This document shows positions 1 to 5,600 of a DNA stretch of 10,682 nucleotides, piece by piece. A program made the position numbers and the translations under genes. The DNA is taken from contig JAUPWK010000025.1 in NCBI GenBank assembly GCA_030916555.1, forward strand, positions 1 to 10,682, given 5' to 3'. Source of the stretch: Patescibacteria group bacterium. Its GTDB lineage: Bacteria > Patescibacteriota > Patescibacteriia > UBA9934. The notes below the pieces were generated by a model. It worked only from the letters and a program-made list of their open reading frames with translations, searched no databases and was not told where the DNA came from. The stretch's first letter is position 1. Each line of letters begins with the position of its first letter.

Positions 1-516
1 ACGTTATTCGGTCACCCTGATTGCCGGGTGATGGCAGGGAGGATGGTGTTTGATGGCGTTGATTTGGTTCCGCTCGCCATTCATGCTCGCGCGAAACTGG
101 GTATGTTTTTAGCGCACCAAGAACCGCCTGCGCTTCCTGGAGTATCCGTGACAAGCGCGCTACGTTTAGCTTGCGACGCTACCCGCGATACGCCATTCAC
201 CACGGCTGCGTTTTTCGACAAGCTTCGGGAATCCTTAGCGGTACTTGAGTTGACTCAAGAATTTGCGGACCGAAATTTGCATGAGGCTTTTTCTGGGGGA
301 GAGAAGAAGCGGGCCGAGTTATTGTTCTTACTTATGTTGGCCCCTAAGCTCGCGGTACTCGATGAACTTGATTCTGGCATGGACGAACAAGCCCGTGGTT
401 TGGCGATTGCTGCGGTGGAGCGATTGCGTACTCAAGGCACCGCCTTCTTGGTGATTTCACATAACGAAAATTTCTTGCAGGCATTATCTCCAAGTCGAAG
501 TGTGGAATTGGGATAG
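1..516 (+). CDS. sufC: Fe-S cluster assembly ATPase SufC (5' end outside window)
   Basis: Frame 1 is open from the first base, so the start and the Walker A region lie upstream. The visible 171 residues carry the ABC ATPase order: Q-loop area (AHQEP, visible residues 38-42), signature FSGGEKKR (97-104), Walker B LAVLDELDSGMD (117-128) and H-switch VISHN (151-155). The ExDSGxD form of the Walker B/D-loop and GGEKKR are typical of SufC, the ATPase that works with SufB/SufD to build Fe-S clusters in the cytoplasm. The protein ends soon after the H-switch (...SPSRSVELG, then TAG), where SufC proteins usually continue for about 30-40 residues through a GxIVxSG segment. Reading past the TAG gives VIRSIS in the matching place, so the stop may be a recent nonsense change. 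A terminator follows, so this is the last gene of its operon. The family call is firm; intactness is uncertain. Confidence 0.88.
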   Translation, partial: TLFGHPDCRVMAGRMVFDGVDLVPLAIHARAKLGMFLAHQEPPALPGVSVTSALRLACDATRDTPFTTAAFFDKLRESLAVLELTQEFADRNLHEAFSGGEKKRAELLFLLMLAPKLAVLDELDSGMDEQARGLAIAAVERLRTQGTAFLVISHNENFLQALSPSRSVELG

Positions 517-591
517 GTCATTCGTTCCATTAGTGAAGTGATCAGCGATTCGCTTATTAATGCGCGCCTTCTCCAGTTGGCCGCAAAAAAC

Positions 592-611
592 CGCCTAAAT
601 AGGCGATTTTT
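592..611 (+). terminator. Intrinsic terminator after sufC
   Basis: CGCCT (592-596) pairs with AGGCG (601-605) around the loop AAAT and is followed by ATTTTTG. An A-run just upstream (585-590) lets the same hairpin work on the other strand. Confidence 0.75.
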
Positions 612-623
612 GATATAAAAACC

Positions 624-652
624 TTGACTTTTTGGCTCTTTTCTGTTATAAT
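624..652 (+). promoter_or_regulatory. Promoter of orphan gene 1
   Basis: TTGACT (624-629), a 17-base spacer, and consensus TATAAT (647-652) preceded by TGT, an extended -10. This is a near-ideal sigma-70 promoter. The expected start of transcription is near 659, which leaves a leader of about 148 bases before the chosen start codon. Confidence 0.85.
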
Positions 653-674
653 GCATAGTCGTATTTTGATGGTT

Positions 675-777
675 GTATTGGCTTGAAAGTAGCGTTTTGT
701 GGCTCAATTTGGGCCTTAAAACGCCACTCTCAAAAATACTTGGGCGGGTTTGTGGGACGCATTCCGCGTTCCCATAA
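675..777 (+). promoter_or_regulatory. Structured 5' leader of orphan gene 1
   Basis: Two hairpins fill the leader. The first spans 675-739. Its arms pair in order GTATT/AATAC, TTGA/TCAA, AGT/ACT, GCGTTTT/AAAACGC and GGCTC/GGGCC around the loop AATTT. That is about 24 base pairs interrupted by small internal loops. The second spans 750-777: TGGGA then CGC (753-760) pairs with GCG and TCCCA (766-774), with one bulged T and loop ATTCC. Neither is followed by a U-tract, so they are not terminators. The Shine-Dalgarno at 797-800 lies just beyond. I recognise no known riboswitch class; a cis-regulatory element or an RNA-stabilising leader are the likely roles. Confidence 0.6.
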
Positions 778-806
778 GCTAGCCAGAGGTGGTATCGAGG
801 TGTCCT

Positions 807-1580
807 GTGTCGAATATCCACTTGCAGCAGGCCGCGGAGTTCTTCGGCCGTTTCTTCCGCCTCGGCGGAACCATTCAGATGATCAAGCAGCTCCTCGGCG
901 ACGACGAGCTCATGACTTGGTGGATGGAGCAGCTCAAGACCCACGTCAAGCTCAAGCTCGTCCACGGCGTCTTCAACCCCGCCGCGGACGTCCTCGAGGC
1001 CAGCATGCTGCGCCTCGCGGAGAAGGGCTTCTGGGTCGACCAGTTCACCTGGATCGGCCCCAAGGAGGCCCCGGACTTCGATCCGAGGGACCCCGAGACG
1101 GTGGTCGTTCTCGACGTGACGCTCGCCACCCTCCAGGAGACCTTCGAGTTCGCCTACGAGTGGGCGGCCGAAGGTCAGGAGAACGGCGGCTGGCGCTTGG
1201 AAGGTCTCAGCACCGACCCGGACAAGCTTCGTCTCTTGCAGGGTTCTGAGGCCTTCCAGCCGTTCACCCTGCGGTGGCGGCGGATCAAGCTCAACACGAA
1301 TGTCGGCAAGAAGCCGATCGACGTGCGGAGCCCCGAGACCTCGCCCGGTGCCGTCCTCGTGCTCGTCGCTGCCCAGCACCCTGCTCGGGTGAAGGCGACT
1401 GACTACAAGACGCGCTTCGGCTGGTTCACCCCGGATCTCGAGTGCACGGTGCCCGGCCTTGGGCCGTGGCAGCACGTGCCGTACGTCAACTTCGGCCAGC
1501 ACGATCGTCAGGTGGAGCTGAGCGCGCGCGGGCGCGACAGCAGCATCGACTACCTCAGCGTCCCCGTCTTCCGGGAGTAG
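807..1580 (+). CDS. Orphan gene 1: GC-rich hypothetical protein, 257 aa
   Basis: I do not recognise this protein. GTG at 807 is chosen because GAGG (797-800) sits six bases upstream; an in-frame GTG at 789 lacks such spacing. Codons strongly prefer C or G in the third position, and the ORF is visibly GC-richer (about 57-73% in 60-base samples) than neighbouring clpP. This supports coding on this strand and sets the gene apart from the housekeeping genes. The product is soluble-looking, with no signal peptide or membrane segment. It begins with an amphipathic, aromatic-rich region (QQAAEFFGRFFRLGG, then MTWWMEQLK). It continues through acidic and Trp-rich stretches (GFWVDQFTWIGP, FEFAYEWAAEG) and ends in a beta-like, aromatic C-terminus (SSIDYLSVPVFRE). 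It is a single-gene unit bounded by its own promoter and terminator. The gene is probably real; its function is unknown. Confidence 0.75.
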   Translation: MSNIHLQQAAEFFGRFFRLGGTIQMIKQLLGDDELMTWWMEQLKTHVKLKLVHGVFNPAADVLEASMLRLAEKGFWVDQFTWIGPKEAPDFDPRDPETVVVLDVTLATLQETFEFAYEWAAEGQENGGWRLEGLSTDPDKLRLLQGSEAFQPFTLRWRRIKLNTNVGKKPIDVRSPETSPGAVLVLVAAQHPARVKATDYKTRFGWFTPDLECTVPGLGPWQHVPYVNFGQHDRQVELSARGRDSSIDYLSVPVFRE

Positions 1581-1590
1581 AACACTCGGT

Positions 1591-1656
1591 ACTTGGCCGC
1601 TTTGCACTTGGGAGACTTGGACCCTTGGTCCTTGACTCTCGTCCGCGAAGCGGACG
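1591..1656 (+). repeat. ACTTGG repeats and two hairpins in the 3' UTR of gene 1
   Basis: ACTTGG occurs at 1591, 1606 and 1615. It is followed by a GGACC/GGTCC hairpin (1619-1631) and a perfect CGTCCGC-GAA-GCGGACG hairpin (1640-1656). None has a U-tract. They lie between the stop codon and the terminator, so the transcript carries a structured 3' UTR of about 110 bases. The role is unknown; it could block 3' exonucleases or house a small RNA. Confidence 0.45.
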
Positions 1657-1688
1657 CGCGACATCCAGAGAAATGCCGGCCCATACGA

Positions 1689-1726
1689 AGGGCGACATTC
1701 TCCTCCGGGTGTCGCTCTTTATTTTT
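1689..1726 (+). terminator. Intrinsic terminator of gene 1
   Basis: AGGGCGACA (1689-1697) pairs with TGTCGCTCT (1710-1718), with one G-T pair, and is followed by TTATTTTT. Confidence 0.8.
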
Positions 1727-1739
1727 GGAGAATACGGAT

Positions 1740-1768
1740 TTGCACTCTCATGTGGCGTGTGCTAAAAT
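1740..1768 (+). promoter_or_regulatory. clpP promoter
   Basis: TTGCAC (1740-1745), 17-base spacer, TAAAAT (1763-1768) preceded by TGC (extended -10). The predicted transcript start is near 1775, giving a leader of only about 16 bases. There is no well-placed Shine-Dalgarno; GAAGG at 1771-1775 is at or before the transcript start and too far from the ATG. Confidence 0.75.
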
Positions 1769-1790
1769 GAGAAGGTAATGATGCTAGCCT

Positions 1791-2411
1791 ATGACAAATA
1801 TTCCTTCTGCAGAACATTCTCAGTACTTGATCCCAACCGTGATTGAAAAGACCAGTTACGGGGAAAGGGCGTATGATATTTATTCCCGACTTCTCAAGGA
1901 TCGCATTATTTTTTTAGGAACGGCGATTGATGATGGGGTCGCGAATGCCGTGATTGCACAGCTCCTATTTTTGGAGAGCCAAGACAAGTCTAAAGATATC
2001 AAGCTGTACATTAATAGCCCTGGTGGATCAGTTTCGGCCGGATTGGCGATTTACGACACCATGCAATACATTGGTCCAGATGTTTCAACGATCTGTGTGG
2101 GCATGGCGGCGAGCATGGGAGCCTTTTTGTTGGCTTCAGGTGCGCCCGGCAAACGCTTTGCTCTTCCAAGCTCAGAGATCATGATTCACCAGGTGTTGGG
2201 TGGGGTGCAGGGACAGGCTACGGACATTCAAATTCACGCTGAGCGCATTTTGCAGCTCAAGAAGACCCTGAATGAGCTGTTGGCGCATCACACCGGTCAG
2301 ACGGTCGATAAAGTGACTCAGGACACTGAGCGCGATAACTTCATGGTTGCCAAACAGGCACAAAAGTACGGCTTGATCGACAAGGTCATTCGAAAGGCCT
2401 CAGAGACCTAG
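1791..2411 (+). CDS. clpP: ATP-dependent Clp protease proteolytic subunit ClpP
   Basis: A full-length 206-residue ClpP, the serine peptidase that forms double heptameric rings and degrades proteins unfolded by ClpX/ClpA-type ATPases in the cytoplasm. The catalytic triad is intact: Ser108 in GMAASMGAF, His133 in EIMIHQ, and Asp182 in TERDNF. The spacings of 25 and 49 residues equal those of E. coli ClpP. The oxyanion-side motif INSPGGS (74-80) and the body SAGLAIYDTMQYI are also present. The short N-terminal stretch before YLIPTVIE is as expected for the propeptide/axial loop region. The ATG follows an extended -10 promoter by 22 bases, and no ClpX/ClpA gene is adjacent. The unit is monocistronic, bounded by the promoter at 1740 and a hairpin at 2433. 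Confidence 0.97.
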   Translation: MTNIPSAEHSQYLIPTVIEKTSYGERAYDIYSRLLKDRIIFLGTAIDDGVANAVIAQLLFLESQDKSKDIKLYINSPGGSVSAGLAIYDTMQYIGPDVSTICVGMAASMGAFLLASGAPGKRFALPSSEIMIHQVLGGVQGQATDIQIHAERILQLKKTLNELLAHHTGQTVDKVTQDTERDNFMVAKQAQKYGLIDKVIRKASET

Positions 2412-2432
2412 GCGTATGTACACTCCGGTACG

Positions 2433-2466
2433 GCAGAAAATGCGCTGTAACTAGCGCATTTTCTGC
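2433..2466 (+). terminator. Long hairpin after clpP
   Basis: A perfect 14-bp stem, GCAGAAAATGCGCT with AGCGCATTTTCTGC, around loop GTAACT. The T-run lies inside the 3' arm rather than after it, so this is an atypical terminator or a 3'-end stabilising hairpin. Confidence 0.6.
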
Positions 2467-2515
2467 ACCTTCGTCAGGAATTTTTGAAAACACTAGGAAA
2501 AACACGGCTTTTTGC

Positions 2516-2545
2516 TTGACGGACAAACAAAAAGCGTGTTAAATA
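2516..2545 (+). promoter_or_regulatory. Promoter of small RNA / tiny-ORF unit
   Basis: TTGACG (2516-2521), then TTAAAT at 2539-2544 with a 17-base spacer. It can also be read as TAAATA at 2540-2545 with an extended TGT. Transcription would start near 2551. Confidence 0.65.
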
Positions 2546-2613
2546 CCACCTTCGCTTGGGAGGTGACGGCAAACGAAGTCTTTGGTGGGTTTTGAACTGC
2601 GGTCACGACAAGC

Positions 2614-2691
2614 ATGGGGATGTATGAGTTGTACTTCCTGGTTCCGACTGGGCAGCCACAGCAAATGTATCTTCTTGACCGCAGCTCATAA
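2614..2691 (+). CDS. Possible 25-aa small protein
   Basis: ATG GGG ATG at 2614 opens a short frame ending TAA at 2691. The peptide starts MGMYELYFLVPTG, continues with QPQQMYLLDRSS, and could also begin at the second ATG (2620). The composition is protein-like (Tyr, Leu, Gln, Pro), and the ORF is wholly contained in a transcript with its own promoter and terminator. Against it, there is no Shine-Dalgarno in the ten bases before either ATG, and the frame overlaps the closing helix of the candidate RNA. At 25 codons an open frame is easily expected by chance. Confidence 0.25.
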   Translation: MGMYELYFLVPTGQPQQMYLLDRSS

Positions 2692-2707
2692 GTCAGCAAG
2701 GGAAAGA

Positions 2708-2737
2708 AAAACGAGCCATGACGGCTCGTTTTTTTGT
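2708..2737. terminator. Bidirectional terminator between the small RNA unit and vanW-like gene
   Basis: AACGAGCC (2710-2717) pairs with GGCTCGTT (2723-2730) around ATGAC, with a T-run to 2735 on the plus strand and A-run upstream. The minus-strand gene stops at 2738, so the same hairpin ends both convergent units. Confidence 0.88.
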
Positions 2738-4678
2738 TTAATCGCTGATCGGCTCATCAGATACTCCCTGTACTTCGGCAGCTGGGGGAGCGCTTGTACT
2801 CCCGACGCCTACGAGGCATATGCTCGGAAGTGAGCGGTAGCTTGAGAAGAACTCACGCGTCTTTGTAGTACCGTCGGGTTGGATGATGTTGTAATCGAAG
2901 GTTGTGGTAGCGCCAGGGTGCGGTGCTTGGCACTGACGCACGCCGGGCTTGAGTGAAGTGGTTTCTTTTTCTACGGGTGCACCGTAACCAGTCCAGCTCA
3001 AAACTTTTGGTGGGGTGTAAGAGCCCTGTCTACCGTCTGACGTGCCCCAGAAGGTGAAGGTGAGTTGACTCTTTGCGGCATCTACAGTGGTGATCAGCAT
3101 GATGTAGTGACCGGTATCGTTGGTAATTTTTAGGTCAGGGGAGGGGTCGTAAATGGTAGCATCAGTTCCTGGCTGGCCATTTGATGGATCGTTGTAATAG
3201 CTGACTACCAGGGAATGATTGCGGCGCTCAGCGATCTCTAGCCCGGAGTTCATGGCGGCACGGAAGGTTGTGGTACCAATTTGGCAGAGTCCGCCACCCA
3301 CTTCAGGAATGATTTCATCACCCTTAATGACGAGTTCTGGAAGATAGCCGTCAGCTACGGTAAATGGTCGGAGTCTTTCAAGTAGAGAAAGTGTATCGCC
3401 GGGTGCGATGAGTACACCATTGAGTTTATCGGCACCGTGTTTAATGTTGGCGCGACGGTTGGCAGGACTACCGGCGTAACTTGAAAAGCCAACGCCTAAG
3501 ACTTCTTTGATGCCAAGGTCATTTGCACTTGCGGTGGGTACCGCTGGAGCGGTGCGTTCAGCTGAAATGACGATCGAAGTATTATCAGTGCCAAGAGCGG
3601 CGGTGACGTCATCGAGTACCTGATCATCATTGATGATGAAACCGTCATGACTCTCTGAGAATTCAATGACGCGATCCCCCTCGACCACGAATTTGGCATC
3701 TTGCGGTGCAATATCGATATCGGCATGAACTTCCGTGAGGAAGCTTTCCATGGATTCGGGGTCAACGGTAAGAATGGCTTCGCCGTTAGCATTTTTACTA
3801 GGGACGAGCCAGATTTTTAAATCGTTAGCGGTGATAGGATAGGTGAGATCGTCGCCGTATTCTGGGGTAAACGTGAGCTCGTAGGGGGCATGTTCAATGG
3901 CGGCAATGGCGGCCGGAATAAGAACTTCTGCCTCGGTCTTATTGATGATGGCTGAGCGTTCAATGAGTCTGAGTTCAAGGGCTTCGAGGCCGAGGTTTTC
4001 GGCATCATGCATGAGATCGGTGAGGGCTTGGTCAGTATCAATAATTGCACCTGCAACCGCCTCCGTGACGGTGACGCTCATGTTTTCGCCTGAACCAACA
4101 AACACGAAATCTGTCGGGGTGCCGATTGACTCAACGTTTGGATAAAGATCGCGAAGCGCGCTCGAGAGTCGAGTTTCGGCCAGGACGTAATGGGGTGTTA
4201 AGTGGGTGGGGGCAAGGGTGAGGTGGTAAAGCGGAGCAAAAAAATCGCGTAATTGATTGCCTGTCCGGCCCACCTTAAGAGCTTCATCGACACTCATGTT
4301 TACATCCCAGTCGATGAGTTGGTAGACGAGGTCAGGATCGGTAGCGACGTTGGTACGAAGGTCGAGGTGCTTGGTTTCGTCGAAGAGCGTGACTTCGACC
4401 CCAGCGTCTACCATGGTGTTGAATTGTGATTGTAGAAGTTCGGTGGCGGCAATTCTGTCCAAGCCATTTACTTTCATGCCCGCAATTGTGACGTTTGGCA
4501 AAATTCGGTCACGGGTATAGGCGTAGGTTGCCCCTGCGGCACTTACAAAAAGTGTGCCGCCGATCACCACAAAGAGAACCAGCCATTTTGCTGCTCGGAT
4601 TTTATTGGAGGGTGGAGTTTTTGGCGTTTCTACTTTAAAAACGGTGGCAGAATTTGAATCGTGGGGTGCGTGGGTCAT
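2738..4678 (-). CDS. VanW/YoaR family membrane-anchored protein
   Basis: A 646-residue protein with a short cytoplasmic N-terminus, one membrane anchor at about residues 31-53 (AAKWLVLFVVIGGTLFV) and a long outside part. Residues about 60-390 resemble the repeated peptidoglycan-binding-like domains of YoaR proteins (ITANDLKIWL near 282-291). Residues about 396-530 are the VanW domain, with FSSYAGSPANRRANIKHGA, then PEVGGGLCQIGTTTFRAA (458-475), AERRNHS and TDATIYDP. The C-terminal part (555-622, YNIIQPDGTTKTREFF) is G5-like. The family is common in Gram-positive and CPR bacteria and is thought to act at the cell envelope; the exact activity is not established. The ATG at 4676-4678 overlaps the TGA of hsp20 as ATGA, so translation is probably coupled. 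No own promoter or Shine-Dalgarno is needed. It ends at a bidirectional terminator. Confidence 0.93.
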   Translation of the reverse strand: MTHAPHDSNSATVFKVETPKTPPSNKIRAAKWLVLFVVIGGTLFVSAAGATYAYTRDRILPNVTIAGMKVNGLDRIAATELLQSQFNTMVDAGVEVTLFDETKHLDLRTNVATDPDLVYQLIDWDVNMSVDEALKVGRTGNQLRDFFAPLYHLTLAPTHLTPHYVLAETRLSSALRDLYPNVESIGTPTDFVFVGSGENMSVTVTEAVAGAIIDTDQALTDLMHDAENLGLEALELRLIERSAIINKTEAEVLIPAAIAAIEHAPYELTFTPEYGDDLTYPITANDLKIWLVPSKNANGEAILTVDPESMESFLTEVHADIDIAPQDAKFVVEGDRVIEFSESHDGFIINDDQVLDDVTAALGTDNTSIVISAERTAPAVPTASANDLGIKEVLGVGFSSYAGSPANRRANIKHGADKLNGVLIAPGDTLSLLERLRPFTVADGYLPELVIKGDEIIPEVGGGLCQIGTTTFRAAMNSGLEIAERRNHSLVVSYYNDPSNGQPGTDATIYDPSPDLKITNDTGHYIMLITTVDAAKSQLTFTFWGTSDGRQGSYTPPKVLSWTGYGAPVEKETTSLKPGVRQCQAPHPGATTTFDYNIIQPDGTTKTREFFSSYRSLPSICLVGVGSTSAPPAAEVQGVSDEPISD

Positions 4679-5151
4679 ACATCGGGGTCGCGACGCACCT
4701 GAAGGCGGACGCTATCACTGGCTTTAGGTATAGAAATGGTAAGGATGCCATTTTTAAGCGCCGCTTCTGCTTCGTCAGCTTTTACGCGGCAGGGAAGGAT
4801 GACGGATCGGGAAAAGGCTCCCCAAAAACACTCTTCATAATGCACCGTAGCACGCACAGGAAGAACGTCAATATGGCGTTCGCCACGAATCGTGACCATG
4901 TCTTCATTCACATGGATATCGAGGTCCTGTTCTTTGACTCCGGCAATGGCGGAACGGATGATGATCTGGTCAGGAGTCTCCACGACATCAATCGCTAATT
5001 GGCCTTCGTCATTTTTCCAAGCAAGCTCGTCGTTTGTGGGCTTCATAATTGCTTCTATTGTATCAGAAGCTGGAATGGCGGTATTTTGCAACGAATTTCT
5101 TGACTGTTCGCGTTGTGCATTCATTGCATGCTTGAGGTATTTGCCAGCCAT
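4675..5151 (-). CDS. Small heat-shock protein, Hsp20/alpha-crystallin family
   Basis: 158 residues from ATG at 5151. The alpha-crystallin domain spans about 50-145: QLAIDVVETPDQIIIRSAIAG, DLDIHVNEDMVTIRGERH, ECFWGAFSRSVILP, and the diagnostic ALKNGILTISIPK (131-143). It would be an ATP-independent holdase that keeps unfolding proteins soluble in the cytoplasm. The first 35 residues look unlike the rest and may not be translated. An extended -10 (TGA TACAAT, 5065-5057) lies ten bases before ATG codon 36 at 5046, which would give a 123-residue protein starting MKPTNDELAW. Neither start has a good Shine-Dalgarno. The gene is followed by the VanW-like gene with a 4-base overlap, so a folding factor and an envelope protein share one transcript. 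The family call is secure; the start is not. Confidence 0.93.
   Translation of the reverse strand: MAGKYLKHAMNAQREQSRNSLQNTAIPASDTIEAIMKPTNDELAWKNDEGQLAIDVVETPDQIIIRSAIAGVKEQDLDIHVNEDMVTIRGERHIDVLPVRATVHYEECFWGAFSRSVILPCRVKADEAEAALKNGILTISIPKASDSVRLQVRRDPDV
5057..5065 (-). promoter_or_regulatory. Possible extended -10 for a short hsp20 transcript
   Basis: On the minus strand TGATACAAT ends ten bases before the ATG at 5046-5044. No convincing -35 is present. If used, the transcript would be leaderless or nearly so and would start Hsp20 at residue 36. Confidence 0.35.
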
Positions 5152-5152
5152 T

Positions 5153-5259
5153 TTGGCCTATGCTACTGTGTTGTTGCTAAACATCCGTGTGACGTGACTT
5201 CTTCGCTGAAAGCCTCGGTTTTCCAGGCTCACAAGACGAGAGCACCACAGCCGGAGAAG
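5153..5259 (+). promoter_or_regulatory. Upstream region of the RRM gene with leader hairpin
   Basis: A weak promoter is possible: TTGGCC (5153-5158) and TGC TAAACA (5175-5183), spacer 19. The leader holds a hairpin AGCCT-c-GG-TTTT-CC-AGGCT (5211-5229) and GGAGAAG (5253-5259), 13 bases before the ATG, which is long for a Shine-Dalgarno. Cold-shock-like regulation through the leader is conceivable but not shown. Confidence 0.35.
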
Positions 5260-5272
5260 TAACATTGCCCTT

Positions 5273-5536
5273 ATGGCAGATAACGCACGTGTATTCGTTG
5301 GCGGCATCCCTTACGCCGCTACTGAGGATGAACTCAAGGCTCATTTCAGCGCCGCTGGTGCTGTTGTGTCCGTTTTCCTTCCAATTGAGAAGGAAACTGG
5401 TCGCAAGCGCGGTTTTGGATTCGTTGAATTCAACACCCCAGAAGAGCAGGCTAACGCAGTAAAGATGTTTGATCGCACCGATCTCGGTGGTCGCTCAATC
5501 AGCGTCAGTCCAGCTCGCCCACGCGACAACGCCTAA
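5273..5536 (+). CDS. Single-RRM RNA-binding protein
   Basis: 87 residues that are almost entirely one RNA recognition motif. RNP2 is VFVGGI (residues 7-12) and RNP1 is KRGFGFVEF (45-53), with the aromatic residues that stack on RNA bases in place (Phe8, Phe48, Phe50). The end, LGGRSISVSPARPRDNA, closes the fold and leaves a short basic tail without the Gly-rich extension seen in cyanobacterial cold-induced RRM proteins. Such small proteins bind single-stranded RNA in the cytoplasm and may act as RNA chaperones. ATG at 5273 is the only sensible start because the RRM begins five residues later. The gene is monocistronic, divergent from hsp20, and has its own terminator. The codons are regular and the gene may be well expressed. 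Confidence 0.95.
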   Translation: MADNARVFVGGIPYAATEDELKAHFSAAGAVVSVFLPIEKETGRKRGFGFVEFNTPEEQANAVKMFDRTDLGGRSISVSPARPRDNA

Positions 5537-5550
5537 AACGTTGACGAAAA

Positions 5551-5579
5551 AAATCCCGGTCCTAGTGGCCGGGATTTTT
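5551..5579 (+). terminator. Intrinsic terminator of the RRM gene
   Basis: AAATCCCGG (5551-5559) pairs with CCGGGATTT (5569-5577), followed by TT and G-TTTG. A strong 9-bp stem. Confidence 0.9.
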
Positions 5580-5582
5580 GTT

Positions 5583-5591
5583 TGTTATGAT
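5583..5591 (+). promoter_or_regulatory. Extended -10 promoter of the AI-2E family gene
   Basis: TGTTATGAT ends nine bases before the ATG at 5601. There is no recognisable -35 at the usual distance (the preceding terminator occupies it). The geometry implies a leaderless or near-leaderless mRNA. Confidence 0.55.
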
Positions 5592-5600
5592 GCAAGCAAT

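Larger units (their letters stand above)
2551..2737 (+). ncRNA. Candidate structured small RNA of about 185 nt
   Basis: The unit has a promoter on the left and a strong terminator on the right, with no conserved gene between them. It folds well by eye. TGA plus CTGCGGTCA (2593-2605) pairs with TGACCGCAG plus TCA (2676-2688) across one A-C mismatch, a 12-bp closing helix. A hairpin TGGTT/AGCCA lies inside it at about 2639-2658. Near the 5' end TTCG can pair with CGAA (2551-2577). I compared it mentally with 6S, RNase P, tmRNA and SRP RNA and found no convincing conserved core. The TCC...GGGCAGCCA stretch only loosely recalls the SRP loop, because the paired symmetric loop is missing. A 25-codon ORF lies inside the closing helix, so the unit could instead make a small protein, or do both. 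Confidence 0.5.

Noticed and set aside
432..1664. 410-codon open frame on the minus strand opposite orphan gene 1
   Set aside because: It runs through the sufC 3' end, a terminator, a promoter and a structured leader of the plus-strand unit. It is a by-product of the GC-rich codon bias of gene 1.
2638..2663. Resemblance of the small RNA to the SRP RNA apical loop (TCC...GGGCAGCCA)
   Set aside because: The conserved symmetric loop and GGAA-type tetraloop are not present, so a signal recognition particle RNA is not supported.
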